Source: Nocardia sp. XZ_19_385 (GTDB lineage: Bacteria > Actinomycetota > Actinomycetes > Mycobacteriales > Mycobacteriaceae). Taken from it: a stretch of DNA of 64,000 nucleotides. Below, piece after piece: positions 27,333 to 36,413 of the stretch. The notes below the pieces were generated by a model, which was not told the origin of the DNA, did not search any database, and was given only the letters and a program-made list of their open reading frames with translations. The number at the start of each line of letters is the position of its first letter. Position 1 is the stretch's first letter. Location of the stretch: assembly GCF_015355755.1 (NCBI RefSeq), contig NZ_JACVEE010000002.1, positions 1,612,001 to 1,676,000 of the forward strand. Reading direction: 5' to 3'. The translations under genes were made by a program, and so were the position numbers.

Positions 27333-28856
27333 TCAGGCGTTCTCCCGGGGGAGACGGACGGTGAAGGTGGTGCCTTCGCCCTCGACGCTGTCGACGGTGA
27401 CTTTGCCGCGGTGCGCGGCGACGAGAGCTTGCACGATGGACAGGCCCAGGCCCGTGCCGCCGCTGGTGCGCGTGCGTGAAGTGTCGGTGCGATAGAAGCG
27501 CTCGAAGACGCGGGCGGCCTGATCGGCGGGGAGACCCGGGCCGGTGTCGGCGACTCGGAGCAGCACCTCGTTGGACTCCGGAGTCAGATGGACGGTGACC
27601 GCGGCGTCGCTCGGGGTGTGGGTGAGCGCGTTGTCGACGAGGTTCGCCAGCACCTGACGGAGCCGCATCTCGTCGCCGGTGATTTCCAATGTGCCCTCAC
27701 CCGAATGGATTTCGAGCTCGATCCGGCGGCGCGGGCCCGCCGGATCGGCGGCCGCCGCGCGGGCGCGGGCATTGTGGACGGCATCGCTGGCGAGGGTGAG
27801 CAGGTCGACGGGACCGAGCTCGAGGGGCCGCTGGGCGTCGAGGCGGGCCAGCATGAGCAGGTCCTCGACGAGCAAGCCCATGCGCTGCGCCTCGTGTTCG
27901 ATGCGGCCCATGAAGCGGGCAGGATCGTCGGTGGCGCTGCGCTCACCCACCCCGTCGGCTGCGCCTCCTGCCGTCCCCGTTTGGCGATACAGCTCGGCAA
28001 AACCGCGGATGGTGGTGAGCGGGGTGCGGAGTTCGTGGCTGGCGTCGGCGACGAAACGTCGCATGGTGGCTTCGGATTCGCGTGCCGACGCCTCGGAGGC
28101 TTCGGTGGCGGCGAAGGCGGATTGAATCTGGGCGAGCATGCCGTTCAGCGATTGGGACAGGCGATCGACCTCGGTGTTGGTGCCGCGCACCGGAACTCGG
28201 CGGAACAGGTCGCCACGGGCGATGGCGGCGGCGATATTCTCCACCCGGCTCAGTGGCCGCAGGCTGCGCTGGATGACGAAGTAGGCGAGCACCGCGAGCA
28301 CGGCCAGCACCACGGCCCCGATCATCAACTGCAACTTGATGAGTCGATTGATGGTGTCGTCATTCTTCGTCAGCGGCACGGCCACGGTGGTGGTGGTATC
28401 GCCGGCGTGCAGGGTGAGGGCGCGCCACTGGACGGGGGAGTCGTCGAGCGAGCCGATGGTCGCCGCCCGCGGACCATGGATCTGGGTGAGGTCCGGCCGG
28501 GCTTCGACGTCGAACGGTTTGAGGATGAGCGCGCCCGCGCCGTTGGTGTTCTCGGTGACGATGTAGAACGGGCTCGGCGGCATGCGCTGATCGACCAGCG
28601 GAGCGGGCAGCGCCGGACGTGCGACGGTCACCCGCGACATCCCGGCCTCGCGCAACTGCTGATCGGTCTGACTGAGCAGCGACTTCTCGAAAGCCGAAGT
28701 GACAGCCGCCCCCGAAGCAAGCAAACCCAACGCCGACAACGCAACCAGCGCCAATACCAAAGTGATTCGCAACGGAATCGACCCGAACCGCCGCCCAACC
28801 CGCTGCCGCACCCGCTGCAGCCGTCCACCCTGGGAGGCGTCCTGTCGCCGGCCCAT
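27333..28856 (-). CDS. phoR: Sensor histidine kinase PhoR
   Basis: A 507-residue membrane kinase strongly resembling M. tuberculosis PhoR. TM1 is at about 31-54, an extracytoplasmic sensor domain at 55-173, TM2 at about 174-196, HAMP to about 250, and HisKA has the phospho-accepting His274 in DASHELRTPLTTIRG. ATPase motifs are ANLVDNALTH (N box), VADTGPGL (G1) and GGTGLGLSIV (G2). Its ATG overlaps the phoP stop by one base (TGATG). Known: PhoPR responds to acid and other stress and controls cell-envelope lipids. The pH-type signal is not shown by this sequence. Confidence 0.88.
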   Translation of the reverse strand: MGRRQDASQGGRLQRVRQRVGRRFGSIPLRITLVLALVALSALGLLASGAAVTSAFEKSLLSQTDQQLREAGMSRVTVARPALPAPLVDQRMPPSPFYIVTENTNGAGALILKPFDVEARPDLTQIHGPRAATIGSLDDSPVQWRALTLHAGDTTTTVAVPLTKNDDTINRLIKLQLMIGAVVLAVLAVLAYFVIQRSLRPLSRVENIAAAIARGDLFRRVPVRGTNTEVDRLSQSLNGMLAQIQSAFAATEASEASARESEATMRRFVADASHELRTPLTTIRGFAELYRQTGTAGGAADGVGERSATDDPARFMGRIEHEAQRMGLLVEDLLMLARLDAQRPLELGPVDLLTLASDAVHNARARAAAADPAGPRRRIELEIHSGEGTLEITGDEMRLRQVLANLVDNALTHTPSDAAVTVHLTPESNEVLLRVADTGPGLPADQAARVFERFYRTDTSRTRTSGGTGLGLSIVQALVAAHRGKVTVDSVEGEGTTFTVRLPRENA

Positions 28857-29620
28857 CAGCGCGGCTTCCGCATCACGTAACCGACACCGCGCAGGGTGTG
28901 AATCAAACGCTGCTCACCGGTATCGACCTTCTTGCGCAGATACGACACGTAGGTCTCCACCACCCCGACCTCGCCGCCGAAGTCGTAGCGCCACACGTGA
29001 TCCAGGATCCGCGGCTTGCTCAGCACCGTGCCCGCGTTGACCATGAAGTAGCGCAGCAGCGTGAACTCGGTGGGGGACAGGGCAACCGGTTCGCCGGCCT
29101 TCCACACCTCGTGGGTGTCGTCGTCCAATTCGATGTCCTCGAAGCGGAGTCGCGAGCTCGCCGGCTCCGGCGCGCTGTGCCCGGCCCGGCGCAACACCAC
29201 CCGCAGCCGGGCCACCACCTCTTCCAAGCTGAACGGCTTGGTGATGTAGTCGTCGGCGCCCAGGGTCAGCCCGGCGACCTTGTCCTGTACCTCGTCGCGC
29301 GCGGTCAGGAACAGCACCGGCGCGGTGATGCCGTCGGCGCGCAGCCGGGGCAGCAGCCCGAAGCCGTCCATGCCCGGCATCATCACGTCGACGATCAGCG
29401 CGTCCGGGCGGAAGACCCGGGCCTTGTCCAGCGCCTGCGCGCCATCGGCGGCGGTCTCCACCTCGAACCCCTGGTAGCGCAGGCTCACGGCGAGGAGTTC
29501 GACGATCATCGGCTCGTCGTCGACGACCAGCACCTTCGCCTCAGGGCTTTCCGTGGACGCAGCTGGCCCACCCGTCGCCCGACCGCCACCCCTCACGGAA
29601 TCGCTTCGCGATGCTGTCAC
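28856..29620 (-). CDS. phoP: Response regulator PhoP (OmpR family)
   Basis: A 254-residue regulator: receiver domain (about 28-145) with phosphorylation site Asp78 in VDVMMPGMDGFG, then a winged-helix domain with SPTEFTLLRYF and ILDHVWRYDFGGEVGVVETY. The latter segment is almost the same in M. tuberculosis PhoP. The start is GTG 29620, with a disordered Gly/Ser-rich N-terminus. Operon phoP-phoR. A candidate PhoP direct repeat 45 bases upstream suggests autoregulation. The HIT gene beyond the tRNA also flanks phoPR in M. tuberculosis, which supports orthology. Confidence 0.9.
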   Translation of the reverse strand: MTASRSDSVRGGGRATGGPAASTESPEAKVLVVDDEPMIVELLAVSLRYQGFEVETAADGAQALDKARVFRPDALIVDVMMPGMDGFGLLPRLRADGITAPVLFLTARDEVQDKVAGLTLGADDYITKPFSLEEVVARLRVVLRRAGHSAPEPASSRLRFEDIELDDDTHEVWKAGEPVALSPTEFTLLRYFMVNAGTVLSKPRILDHVWRYDFGGEVGVVETYVSYLRKKVDTGEQRLIHTLRGVGYVMRKPR

Positions 29621-29664
29621 GACCTACATCCTGCGCCCCCCTACTGCGAAGTCCCTGGACCCCA

Positions 29665-29682
29665 GCTGGGAGGTTCCTGTGA
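29665..29682 (-). promoter_or_regulatory. Candidate PhoP-binding direct repeat upstream of phoP
   Basis: On the minus strand the sequence reads TCACAGG-AACC-TCCCAGC, two heptads with the 4-base spacer of the PhoP direct repeat TCACAGC-N4-TCACAGC and one mismatch in each. It lies 45 bases before the phoP GTG. Confidence 0.5.
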
Positions 29683-29687
29683 ACGCC

Positions 29688-31247
29688 CTACCGGCGCGGC
29701 GTCCGGTCCTCCGGGTAGACGTCGTCGTCGGTGAGCAGCGCGCTGCCCGCGACCTGGTCCTGTGCCAGCGCCTCCAGGAACGAGCGGGCCCAGCGGTCCA
29801 CGTCGTGAGCCAGCACCTGCCGCCGCAGCGAGCGCATCCGGCGGCGTTTGGTGTCGCGTTCGTCCTCGATGGCGGAGACGATGGCGTCCTTCACGCTGTC
29901 CAGATCGTGCGGGTTACACAGGTAGGACTGCCGCAATTCGGCTGCCGCACCGGTGAATTCGCTCAGGACCAGGGCGCCGTTCAGGCCGCTGTGACAGGCC
30001 ACGTACTCCTTGGCGACCAGGTTCATGCCGTCGCGCAGCGGCGTCACCAGCATGACGTCGGCGGCTACGAAGAACGCGATCAGTTCGTCCCGTGCGATCG
30101 GCCGGTGCAGATAGTGCACGACCGGGTGCCCGACCTCGGCGAACTCGCCGTTGATCCGGCCCACCTGGCGTTCGATGTCGCCGCGCATCTGAATGTAGGA
30201 CTCGACGCGCTCCCGGCTCGGAGTGGCCAGCTGCACCATCACCGTGTCGGCCGGATCGATGCGGCGCTCGATCAGCAATTCCTCCAGCGCGTTGAGCCGG
30301 ATGTCGATGCCCTTGGTGTAGTCGAGCCGGTCCACACCGAGCATGATGTGCTTCGGATTACCCAGCTCCGCACGGATTTTCGCGGCCCGGTCGCGGACCG
30401 ACTTGCGCCGGGAGAGCTCGTCGAGCTCGGCCGAGGCGATCGAGATCGGGAACGCGCCGACCCGCACGGTACGGAAACCGACCTGCACCACGCCCAGCTT
30501 GGAGCGCACCCCGACATTGCCGCGCGAGGTGGGCTGACCCGCCAGCCGGCGCGCCAGGAACAGGAAGTTCTGCGCGCCGCCGGGGAGGTGGAAACCGATC
30601 AGATCCGCGCCGAGCAGACCCTCGATGATCTCGGTCCGCCACGGCATCTGCATGAACAGCTCGACCGGCGGGAACGGAATGTGCAGGAAGAAACCGATGG
30701 TCAGATCCGGCCGCAGCATGCGCAGCATTTTCGGCACCAGTTGTAACTGGTAGTCCTGCACCCAGACGGTGGCGCCCTCAGCGGCCACCTTGGCGGTGGC
30801 CTCGGCGAAGCGCCGGTTCACGTTGACATAGGCGGCCCACCATTTGCGGTCGTAGGTGGGCCGGACGATCACATCGTGGTAGAGCGGCCACAGCGTGCCG
30901 TTGGAGAAGCCCTCGTAGTAGTCGGCGACTTCCTCCGCGGTCAGCGGCACCGGATGCAATTCCAGGCCGTCCTCGATGATCGGGTCGACGTCCACATCGG
31001 GGACCCCTGCCCAGCCGACCCAGGAACCCTTGTTCATCCGCAGCACCGGCTCCAGCGCGGTGACCAGGCCGCCGGGGCTGCGCTTCCAGCGGGAGGTGCC
31101 GTCGGGTAGTCGCTCCAGGTCGACGGGCAGCCGGTTGGCGACGACGACGAAGCCGGAGCCCGCGCCATTGGATTCGACAGGTTCCAAGCCGGAGTTGGGG
31201 TCGGCGTTGTCGGAGTCGGAGGACGGCTGGTCGGTCATCTGGTCCAT
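29688..31247 (-). CDS. otsA: Trehalose-6-phosphate synthase
   Basis: A 519-residue GT20 enzyme that makes trehalose-6-phosphate from a nucleotide-glucose and glucose-6-phosphate. Family landmarks include [13 protein letters not shown], the glucose-6-P/NDP-glucose loops ([27 protein letters not shown]), [10 protein letters not shown], and the [16 protein letters not shown] segment [15 protein letters not shown] 31247 is preferred (another Met lies three residues on). The first 35 residues are a low-complexity Asp/Ser-rich extension. In M. tuberculosis otsA also flanks mce4. Trehalose is the carrier of mycolic acids. Confidence 0.94.
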   Translation of the reverse strand: MDQMTDQPSSDSDNADPNSGLEPVESNGAGSGFVVVANRLPVDLERLPDGTSRWKRSPGGLVTALEPVLRMNKGSWVGWAGVPDVDVDPIIEDGLELHPVPLTAEEVADYYEGFSNGTLWPLYHDVIVRPTYDRKWWAAYVNVNRRFAEATAKVAAEGATVWVQDYQLQLVPKMLRMLRPDLTIGFFLHIPFPPVELFMQMPWRTEIIEGLLGADLIGFHLPGGAQNFLFLARRLAGQPTSRGNVGVRSKLGVVQVGFRTVRVGAFPISIASAELDELSRRKSVRDRAAKIRAELGNPKHIMLGVDRLDYTKGIDIRLNALEELLIERRIDPADTVMVQLATPSRERVESYIQMRGDIERQVGRINGEFAEVGHPVVHYLHRPIARDELIAFFVAADVMLVTPLRDGMNLVAKEYVACHSGLNGALVLSEFTGAAAELRQSYLCNPHDLDSVKDAIVSAIEDERDTKRRRMRSLRRQVLAHDVDRWARSFLEALAQDQVAGSALLTDDDVYPEDRTPRR

Positions 31248-31359
31248 TCACGGATCCTTCGCGCGTCGCGTTTTCCCGTCGGGGTGTCGCCAGGAAGCTA
31301 GAGGTCGACGGCGCCGTTGTCGTCGAACGTGGTCGGGTGTTACCCGCCCGCCCAGTCCG

Positions 31360-31530
31360 TTATTCGCCCCGGCCGACCGGAACGATGCCGAGCATCGACA
31401 GCAGCATCCGGCACTCGTCCGCGTCTTCGGCGTAAGCCGCCACTACTTTCTGAGCCTGACGTGCGGTTTCGTCGGCGAGCGGCTCCAGTTCGTCGTCCGC
31501 GATGTCGTTCGCGCTGCCCTTCGCGGCCAT
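31360..31530 (-). CDS. Small conserved protein upstream of otsA (Rv3489 position)
   Basis: A 56-residue protein, MAAKGSANDIADDELEPL onward, ending with a compact helical segment. ATG 31530 is chosen because GGGAGG lies eight to thirteen bases before it; a start at 31551 would add seven residues. No known domain is recognised. A protein of similar size and composition lies next to otsA in mycobacteria. It is in the same direction as otsA, 112 bases upstream, and is probably cytosolic. Confidence 0.7.
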   Translation of the reverse strand: MAAKGSANDIADDELEPLADETARQAQKVVAAYAEDADECRMLLSMLGIVPVGRGE

Positions 31531-31652
31531 CTTCTTGTCCTCCCGGCTCATACGCTCGTACCTGCGAATAGTCAATGGTATATGGCCTCGGCGGCCGCTC
31601 GCGGCTCCCTATACCGTGGGGGCCAGCATCAAACTCCACGAAAGGGTCGACA

Positions 31653-32486
31653 ATGCCGCTGGCCACGGTAAACGGAATTCCCCTCAACTACCAGGTCAAG
31701 GGTGACCGGGCCAAGGGCACCGACGGCAAAGGTGGCGGTCCGCTGGTCGTCATGATCATGGGTACCGGCAGCCCCGGCCGGGTCTGGGAGCTACACCAGG
31801 TGCCCGCGCTGGTCGCCGCGGGCTACCGGGTCTGCACCTTCGACAACCGCGGTATCGCGCCCTCCTTCGAAGCCGCCTCCGGCATCGACATCGCGGACAT
31901 GGTCGCCGACACCGCGGGCCTGATCGAACTGCTCGACGAGGGTCCGGCGCTGGTCGCAGGCACCTCGATGGGCGCGCGCGTAGCCCAGGAGCTGGCGCTG
32001 GCCCGGCCGGAGCTGGTGCGTAAAGCGGTGTTCATGGCCGGGCACGGACGGCTCGACCAGTTCCAGAAGACGCTCTCGCTCGGCGAGCATGAACTCGACA
32101 GCAGCGGGGTGCAGCTGCCCGCCAAGTACGAGGCCGCGATGACCGCTGTGATGAACCTGTCGCCGGCCACCATGGCCAACACCAACGCCGCGCGCGACTG
32201 GCTGGATCTGTTCGAGTTCACCGGTGGCCCCGTCACTCCCGGTATCCGCGCCCAGCGCCGCATGGACCACGATTTCGACCGGGTGCACGCCTACCGCGGC
32301 ATCACCGTGCCGTGCCTGTCGATCGGGTTCGCCGATGACCGGATGATTCCGCCGTATCTGTCCAGGGAGGTTGCCGAAGCCATCCCGGGCGCGCGCTACC
32401 AGGAGATTCCCGATGCGGGGCACTTCGGCTACCTGGAACGACCCGAGGCGGTCAACAAGATCCTGCTCGATTTTTTCGCGGGATGA
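31653..32486 (+). CDS. Alpha/beta-hydrolase
   Basis: A 277-residue alpha/beta-hydrolase. The nucleophile elbow VAGTSMGARVA (about residue 106) has the GxSxG serine, FADDRMIPPYLS carries an acid residue, and PDAGHFGYLERP the catalytic histidine. ATG 31653 follows GAAAGGG. No signal peptide, so cytosolic. It diverges from the small protein at 31360-31530. The substrate is not known; similar mycobacterial proteins are annotated as esterases or haloperoxidase-like. Confidence 0.85.
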   Translation: MPLATVNGIPLNYQVKGDRAKGTDGKGGGPLVVMIMGTGSPGRVWELHQVPALVAAGYRVCTFDNRGIAPSFEAASGIDIADMVADTAGLIELLDEGPALVAGTSMGARVAQELALARPELVRKAVFMAGHGRLDQFQKTLSLGEHELDSSGVQLPAKYEAAMTAVMNLSPATMANTNAARDWLDLFEFTGGPVTPGIRAQRRMDHDFDRVHAYRGITVPCLSIGFADDRMIPPYLSREVAEAIPGARYQEIPDAGHFGYLERPEAVNKILLDFFAG

Positions 32487-32545
32487 GGTAACCCCCTACA
32501 GGTAACGTCGGCCTTGCTAGTGTCGACACACGCTCGGGGAGTCAT

Positions 32546-32586
32546 CCGGCGCTTCCACTTGTGCTGTGGCACAAGCGGGGCGCCGG
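32546..32586 (+). other. Structured RNA hairpin in the mbtH leader
   Basis: An outer stem of 7 bp (32546-32552 with 32580-32586) and an inner stem CTTGTG/CACAAG (32558-32563 with 32570-32575), closed by a 6-base loop, lie 50 bases before the mbtH ATG and about 60 bases after the hydrolase stop. No T-run follows, so it may act as a terminator without a tail, or as a leader structure. Confidence 0.6.
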
Positions 32587-32636
32587 ACGGGCCCAGGAGC
32601 CTTCCCGTACACAGCGCCAGTATCCAGTGAGGTGAA

Positions 32637-32879
32637 ATGAGCACCAACCCCTTCGATGACGAAGACGGCCGCTTCTTCGTTCTGGTCAACGACGAAGAGC
32701 AGCATTCCCTGTGGCCGGCGTTTGCCGAGGTCCCGGCCGGATGGCGGGTCGTGTTCGGTGAGGACAGCCGCGCCGCGTGCGTTGAATATGTCGAGAAGAA
32801 CTGGACGGATATGCGTCCGAAGAGCCTGCGTGATGCGATGGCCGCCGATGATGCGGCCCGTCAGGGCGCCCAGTCCTGA
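32637..32879 (+). CDS. MbtH-family protein (NRPS adenylation-domain chaperone)
   Basis: An 80-residue MbtH-like protein with the full signature: [20 protein letters not shown], then [16 protein letters not shown] and [14 protein letters not shown]. Known: MbtH proteins bind and activate adenylation domains of non-ribosomal peptide synthetases, as in mycobactin- or nocobactin-type siderophores. No NRPS gene is in the window, so it is an orphan that must act on synthetases encoded elsewhere. ATG 32637 follows GAGGTG. It has an unusually long structured leader. Confidence 0.93.
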   Translation: MSTNPFDDEDGRFFVLVNDEEQHSLWPAFAEVPAGWRVVFGEDSRAACVEYVEKNWTDMRPKSLRDAMAADDAARQGAQS

Positions 32880-32920
32880 CGGCGGTATCTGAATGCTGCG
32901 CAGGGGACTTATGCTGAGCC

Positions 32921-32963
32921 GCCGCCGTGCGCGGCACCGTTAACTCGGTGTCGTGCGGGCGGC
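32921..32963. terminator. Hairpin after mbtH
   Basis: A long GC-rich stem has an inner 8 bp, CGGCACCG with CGGTGTCG, around a 6-base loop, plus a bulged outer stem. No T-run follows. It separates mbtH from the tRNA promoter. Confidence 0.6.
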
Positions 32964-32972
32964 GCGCCCGGT

Positions 32973-32978
32973 TATGAT
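32973..32978 (+). promoter_or_regulatory. Candidate -10 element of the tRNA-Thr gene
   Basis: TATGAT lies 17 bases before the mature tRNA 5' end. No convincing -35 was found at standard spacing. Confidence 0.45.
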
Positions 32979-32994
32979 GGCTTCCGCTTAACCC

Positions 32995-33066
32995 GCCTCC
33001 TTAGCTCAGTGGTAGAGCACCGCTCTTGTAAAGCGAAGGTCGTCAGTTCAATCCTGACAGGGGGCT
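32995..33066 (+). tRNA. tRNA-Thr (anticodon TGT)
   Basis: A full cloverleaf. The 7-bp acceptor pairs 32995-33001 with 33059-33065. The D arm has GCTC/GAGC, the anticodon loop is CTTGTAA (anticodon TGT), and the T arm GTCAG-TTCAATC-CTGAC is intact. 3' CCA is not encoded. A strong hairpin terminator follows. No integrase or repeated 3' end suggesting an integrated element was seen. Confidence 0.96.
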
Positions 33067-33074
33067 CACACGGA

Positions 33075-33105
33075 AAAGGGTGGTCACCAATGGTGACCAC
33101 CCTTT
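33075..33105. terminator. Bidirectional terminator, tRNA-Thr / HIT gene
   Basis: A perfect 14-bp stem (33075-33088 with 33092-33105) with a 3-base loop and A/T-rich ends lies between the tRNA and the convergent HIT gene. Confidence 0.9.
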
Positions 33106-33117
33106 CGTATTGCCGGA

Positions 33118-33543
33118 CTACTCCGGGATGTTCGCGCCGTGGCCCAGATCGCGCAGGGCCGCCTTGATCTTGGCCTGGGCCTCGTCGAGGGATTCGGGGG
33201 AGGGGTTCGGGTCGGCGCCGGAGATGTCGAAATCGCCCATGGTGAACGCCGGGAAGACGTGCACGTGCAGGTGCGGGACCTCCAGGCCGGCGATCAGCAG
33301 ACCGGCGCGCGGCGCGTCCCAGGCCTGGCGCACCGCCTTGCCGATGATCTGGGCGACACCGTTCAGGCGTGCGAACGTCGCGCCGTCGACGTCCTGCCAC
33401 TGATCGATTTCCTTGCGCGGGACGATCAGGGTGTGGCCCGGGGTGACCGGGGCGATGGTCAGGAAGGCGACGAATTCGTCGTCCGCCCAGACGAATCGAC
33501 CGGGGAGCTGACCTTCGATGATCGCGCTGAAGACAGAAGCCAT
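33118..33543 (-). CDS. HIT-family nucleotide hydrolase (Rv0759c position)
   Basis: A 141-residue histidine-triad protein with the catalytic motif [10 protein letters not shown] (HxHxH). It is a cytosolic nucleotidyl hydrolase or transferase, probably acting on AMP-linked substrates. ATG 33543 is chosen ([16 protein letters not shown]); the upstream in-frame ATG would add an unrelated eight residues. In M. tuberculosis the corresponding gene follows phoPR. It shares strand with the PH-like gene upstream, 20 bases apart, and is probably in one operon with it. Confidence 0.87.
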   Translation of the reverse strand: MASVFSAIIEGQLPGRFVWADDEFVAFLTIAPVTPGHTLIVPRKEIDQWQDVDGATFARLNGVAQIIGKAVRQAWDAPRAGLLIAGLEVPHLHVHVFPAFTMGDFDISGADPNPSPESLDEAQAKIKAALRDLGHGANIPE

Positions 33544-33563
33544 GCCTCGCAGCGTAACCCGGG

Positions 33564-33953
33564 TCAAGCAGCTGCGAAGTGCGACAGGATGCCTTGCACC
33601 TCGTAGATGTCGACCTGGCGGTTGAACCGCTTCTGTAGCGGCTCGGCCGTGCCCGCGATCCAGATGACGAGCTCGGCATCCAGATCGAAGGTGCCCGCGG
33701 TCTCCACCGAGAAATGCGTGATGGCCCGGTACGGGATGCTGTGATAGCTCACCTTGCGGCCGGTCATGCCCTGCTTGTCCACCAGGATCAGCCGCCGGTT
33801 GGTGAACAGGATGGCATCACGGACCAGGAGGTACGCGGCATAGATCTGTTCGTCCTGGCCGAACAGCCGCGCGTATTCGTGTTGTGCCTTGGCCGGATCG
33901 AGCCGCCCGGCATTGCCCATGATTCCGTCGATCAGACCCACGGTTGACCACAT
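33564..33953 (-). CDS. PH-domain-like (bacterial Pleckstrin homology, YvbH-type) protein
   Basis: A 129-residue protein whose central part ([20 protein letters not shown], then [20 protein letters not shown]) matches the bacterial PH-like fold of small cytosolic proteins. There are no membrane segments or cysteines. ATG 33953 starts [14 protein letters not shown]. The function is not established; relatives form ring-like oligomers and may bind peptides or lipids. It diverges from purD. Confidence 0.75.
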   Translation of the reverse strand: MWSTVGLIDGIMGNAGRLDPAKAQHEYARLFGQDEQIYAAYLLVRDAILFTNRRLILVDKQGMTGRKVSYHSIPYRAITHFSVETAGTFDLDAELVIWIAGTAEPLQKRFNRQVDIYEVQGILSHFAAA

Positions 33954-34051
33954 CCTTCAGATGTGTTGGGGATCAGTGCGTTTAATCCACACCTGTCCCC
34001 AACCATCATCCTCTTGGTGCGCCGCGGACGTGCCCACTTAAGCTGTTGGCC

Positions 34052-35323
34052 GTGCGCGTACTCGTGATCGGCTCCGGAGCCCGTGAACATGCTCTTGTTC
34101 TTGCCCTGCGCAAGGACCCCGCGGTGACCGCGCTGTTCGCGGCGCCGGGCAACCCGGGGACCGCGCTGCACGCGCAGAACTATCCGGTCGATCCGTCCTC
34201 CGGGGAAGCCGTCGCGGGGCTGGCCGCCGAGCTGTCGGCCGACCTGGTCGTGGTCGGGCCCGAGGTGCCGCTGGTGCTCGGCGTCGCCGACGCGGTGCGC
34301 GCGGCGGGCATCGCGTGCTTCGGCCCGTCGGCCGCGGCCGCGCGGATCGAGGGCTCGAAGGCCTTCGCCAAGGATGTGATGACGGCGGCGGGTGTGCGGA
34401 CCGCGCACAGCGAAATCGTGGACACCCCGGCCGAACTCGACGACGCGCTGGACCGTTTCGGGCCCACCTGGGTGGTCAAGGACGACGGCTTGGCCGCGGG
34501 CAAGGGCGTGGTGGTGACCGCCGACCGGCTGGCGGCCCGCGACCACGGCGCCGAACTGCTGGAGCAGGGTCATCCAGTGCTGTTGGAATCGTTCCTCGAC
34601 GGACCCGAGGTGTCGCTGTTCTGCCTCGTCGACGGCGAGACCGTGGTCCCGCTGCTGCCCGCGCAGGACCACAAGCGCGTCGGCGACGGCGACACCGGCC
34701 CGAACACCGGCGGCATGGGCGCCTACACCCCGCTGCCGTGGTTGCCCGAGGAAACCGTCACCGCGATCGTCGAGGACGTGGTCAAGCCGGTCGCCGCCGA
34801 AATGGTGCGCCGCGGCTGCCCGTTCTCCGGCCTGCTCTACGCCGGTCTCGCGATCGGCGCGGCCGGTCCCGCGGTCGTCGAATTCAACTGCCGCTTCGGC
34901 GATCCGGAAACCCAGGCGGTACTCGCGCTGCTGGACAGCCCGCTCGGCGAACTTCTGAACGCCACCGCCACCGGCACCCTCGCCGAGGTCGCCCCGCCGC
35001 GCTGGCGCGACGGCTCCGCCATCACCGTCGTCATCGCCGCCGAGAACTACCCGGGTCGGCCGCGCCTGGGCGATGTGATCAACGGCGCCGGTGAGAGCGC
35101 TTCCGACGAAACCACCTCGGTGATGCACGCCGGGACCGCGCTGCGTGAAGACGGCGCGCTGGTCTCCGCGGGCGGGCGCGTCCTCAATGTCGTCGGCATC
35201 GGCGGGGACCTGTCCGAGGCCCGCGCGAACGCTTACGCCCGCATCACCGGAATCAAGCTCGCGGGCAGCCACTTCCGCACCGATATCGGCCTGGCCGCCG
35301 TCGAGAACCGCATAACCGTCTGA
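34052..35323 (+). CDS. purD: Phosphoribosylamine-glycine ligase
   Basis: A 423-residue ATP-grasp enzyme, second step of purine synthesis. It starts [18 protein letters not shown] 34052 is chosen over TTG 34046. Landmarks: [13 protein letters not shown] (ATP-grasp), [30 protein letters not shown], and a metal site, [11 protein letters not shown]. Full length. It is the first of five purine genes in the window (with purB, purS, purQ and purL), a grouping similar to the purD-purL region in M. tuberculosis. Confidence 0.96.
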   Translation: MRVLVIGSGAREHALVLALRKDPAVTALFAAPGNPGTALHAQNYPVDPSSGEAVAGLAAELSADLVVVGPEVPLVLGVADAVRAAGIACFGPSAAAARIEGSKAFAKDVMTAAGVRTAHSEIVDTPAELDDALDRFGPTWVVKDDGLAAGKGVVVTADRLAARDHGAELLEQGHPVLLESFLDGPEVSLFCLVDGETVVPLLPAQDHKRVGDGDTGPNTGGMGAYTPLPWLPEETVTAIVEDVVKPVAAEMVRRGCPFSGLLYAGLAIGAAGPAVVEFNCRFGDPETQAVLALLDSPLGELLNATATGTLAEVAPPRWRDGSAITVVIAAENYPGRPRLGDVINGAGESASDETTSVMHAGTALREDGALVSAGGRVLNVVGIGGDLSEARANAYARITGIKLAGSHFRTDIGLAAVENRITV

Positions 35324-35337
35324 CCCGGAACCGCTGG

Positions 35338-35362
35338 ATCCCGGCCAAAACCGTGCCGGGAT
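35338..35362. terminator. Terminator, purD / M23 peptidase
   Basis: An 8-bp stem, ATCCCGGC with GCCGGGAT, and a 9-base loop lie between convergent genes. Confidence 0.75.
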
Positions 35363-35375
35363 GACGGTGTGGGCG

Positions 35376-36326
35376 TCAGAAGCCGAGGCCGTGCACGGCC
35401 AGCCAGGCCCGCGGGTCGACGTGCTGGCCGCCCGCGATGACTTCGAAGTGCAGGTGCGGGCCGGAGGAGTCGCCGCGGTTGCCCATGCGGGCGATCTGCA
35501 TGCCCGCCGGGACGCGTTCGCCGACCGAGACGAAGAAGTCGTACATGTGCCCGTAGACGGTGATGGTGCCGTCGTCGTGGCGGATGCGCACCCACAGACC
35601 GAAGCCCTGGGCGGGGCCGGCGTCGATGACGGTGCCGTTGGCGACGGCGTAGATGGGCGTGCCGATCGGGCCGGCGACGTCGATGCCGTTGTGGAAAGTG
35701 CCCCAGCGGGAGCCGAATCCGGAGGTGAAGGTGCCGCGGGTGGGGAGCACCATGCCGCCGATGCCGGGCAGGATCGCGCCCGGCGGTAGCGGGGTACCGG
35801 CCGACATCCACGGCTGGTATTCGCCCGAGGCGGCCGCGGCGGCTTCGGCTTTGGCGCGGTCCAGCGTGGCGCGGGCGGCAGCGGCGACCACCGCTTGTTC
35901 ACGGATGCGTTCACCGTTGGCGATGGCGGCGAGATACCGCTTCACCGACGGGACGGTGGATTGGACGAGTTGTTCGTGGGCGAAGGCGACGCGCTGTGCC
36001 TCGCCGGGGCCGGGCGTGCGGTCGCTGACGCCCCAGTCGAACGACGAGTCGGCGGAGGCGAACAGCGCGACGGCCGTGAAGACGGCCAGCTTCACCCGGT
36101 GCTTGTAGAGCAGTGCGCGATAGTCGCGCTGCTTCTGCTGATTCCAGAGCTTGTGTAGGTCCGGGCGTGGTCTTCGCTTTAGCTCGTCGAGTTGCCGCCG
36201 GACCCGTCTCGTCCAGTCGCGCAGATTCGGGGGCTTGGGGCGGTCCTGGAAGCGGGCACGCCAATCGGGTGGAATGACACCGATGCCACCCACTCCGCGT
36301 ACCTGGTCCAGCCCCGCGCGGCGCAC
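35376..36326 (-). CDS. M23-family peptidoglycan metallopeptidase, membrane anchored
   Basis: A 316-residue protein. The Arg/Lys-rich cytosolic N-terminus (about residues 20-78) is followed by a hydrophobic anchor (about 79-92, KLAVFTAVALFASA), a helical linker (about 105-175), and a C-terminal LytM/M23 domain. The metal-binding HNGIDVAG (His and Asp) and GPHLHFEV (HxH) motifs are intact, so it is probably active on cell-wall cross-links. The start is GTG 36326; longer options run into the upstream gene's region. It diverges from the aminotransferase. Confidence 0.83.
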   Translation of the reverse strand: MRRAGLDQVRGVGGIGVIPPDWRARFQDRPKPPNLRDWTRRVRRQLDELKRRPRPDLHKLWNQQKQRDYRALLYKHRVKLAVFTAVALFASADSSFDWGVSDRTPGPGEAQRVAFAHEQLVQSTVPSVKRYLAAIANGERIREQAVVAAAARATLDRAKAEAAAAASGEYQPWMSAGTPLPPGAILPGIGGMVLPTRGTFTSGFGSRWGTFHNGIDVAGPIGTPIYAVANGTVIDAGPAQGFGLWVRIRHDDGTITVYGHMYDFFVSVGERVPAGMQIARMGNRGDSSGPHLHFEVIAGGQHVDPRAWLAVHGLGF

Positions 36327-36413
36327 TAGGCCGACCTTAGCCTTTGTCGCGCGGGTGACAAAGGTTGTCCGCGCCCGTGGTGTCCTACGGCCGGAGCGAT
36401 TACGGTCTCTCGG

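Noticed and set aside
32995..33066. tRNA-Thr as an attachment site for an integrated element
   Set aside because: No integrase gene, no repeated tRNA 3' end and no change of gene style were seen on either side.
33932..35914. Long open frame (about 660 codons) on the minus strand opposite purD
   Set aside because: purD is intact and conserved on the plus strand. In GC-rich genomes the complementary frame is often stop-free, and its composition (many His, Arg, Gly) is that of a shadow.
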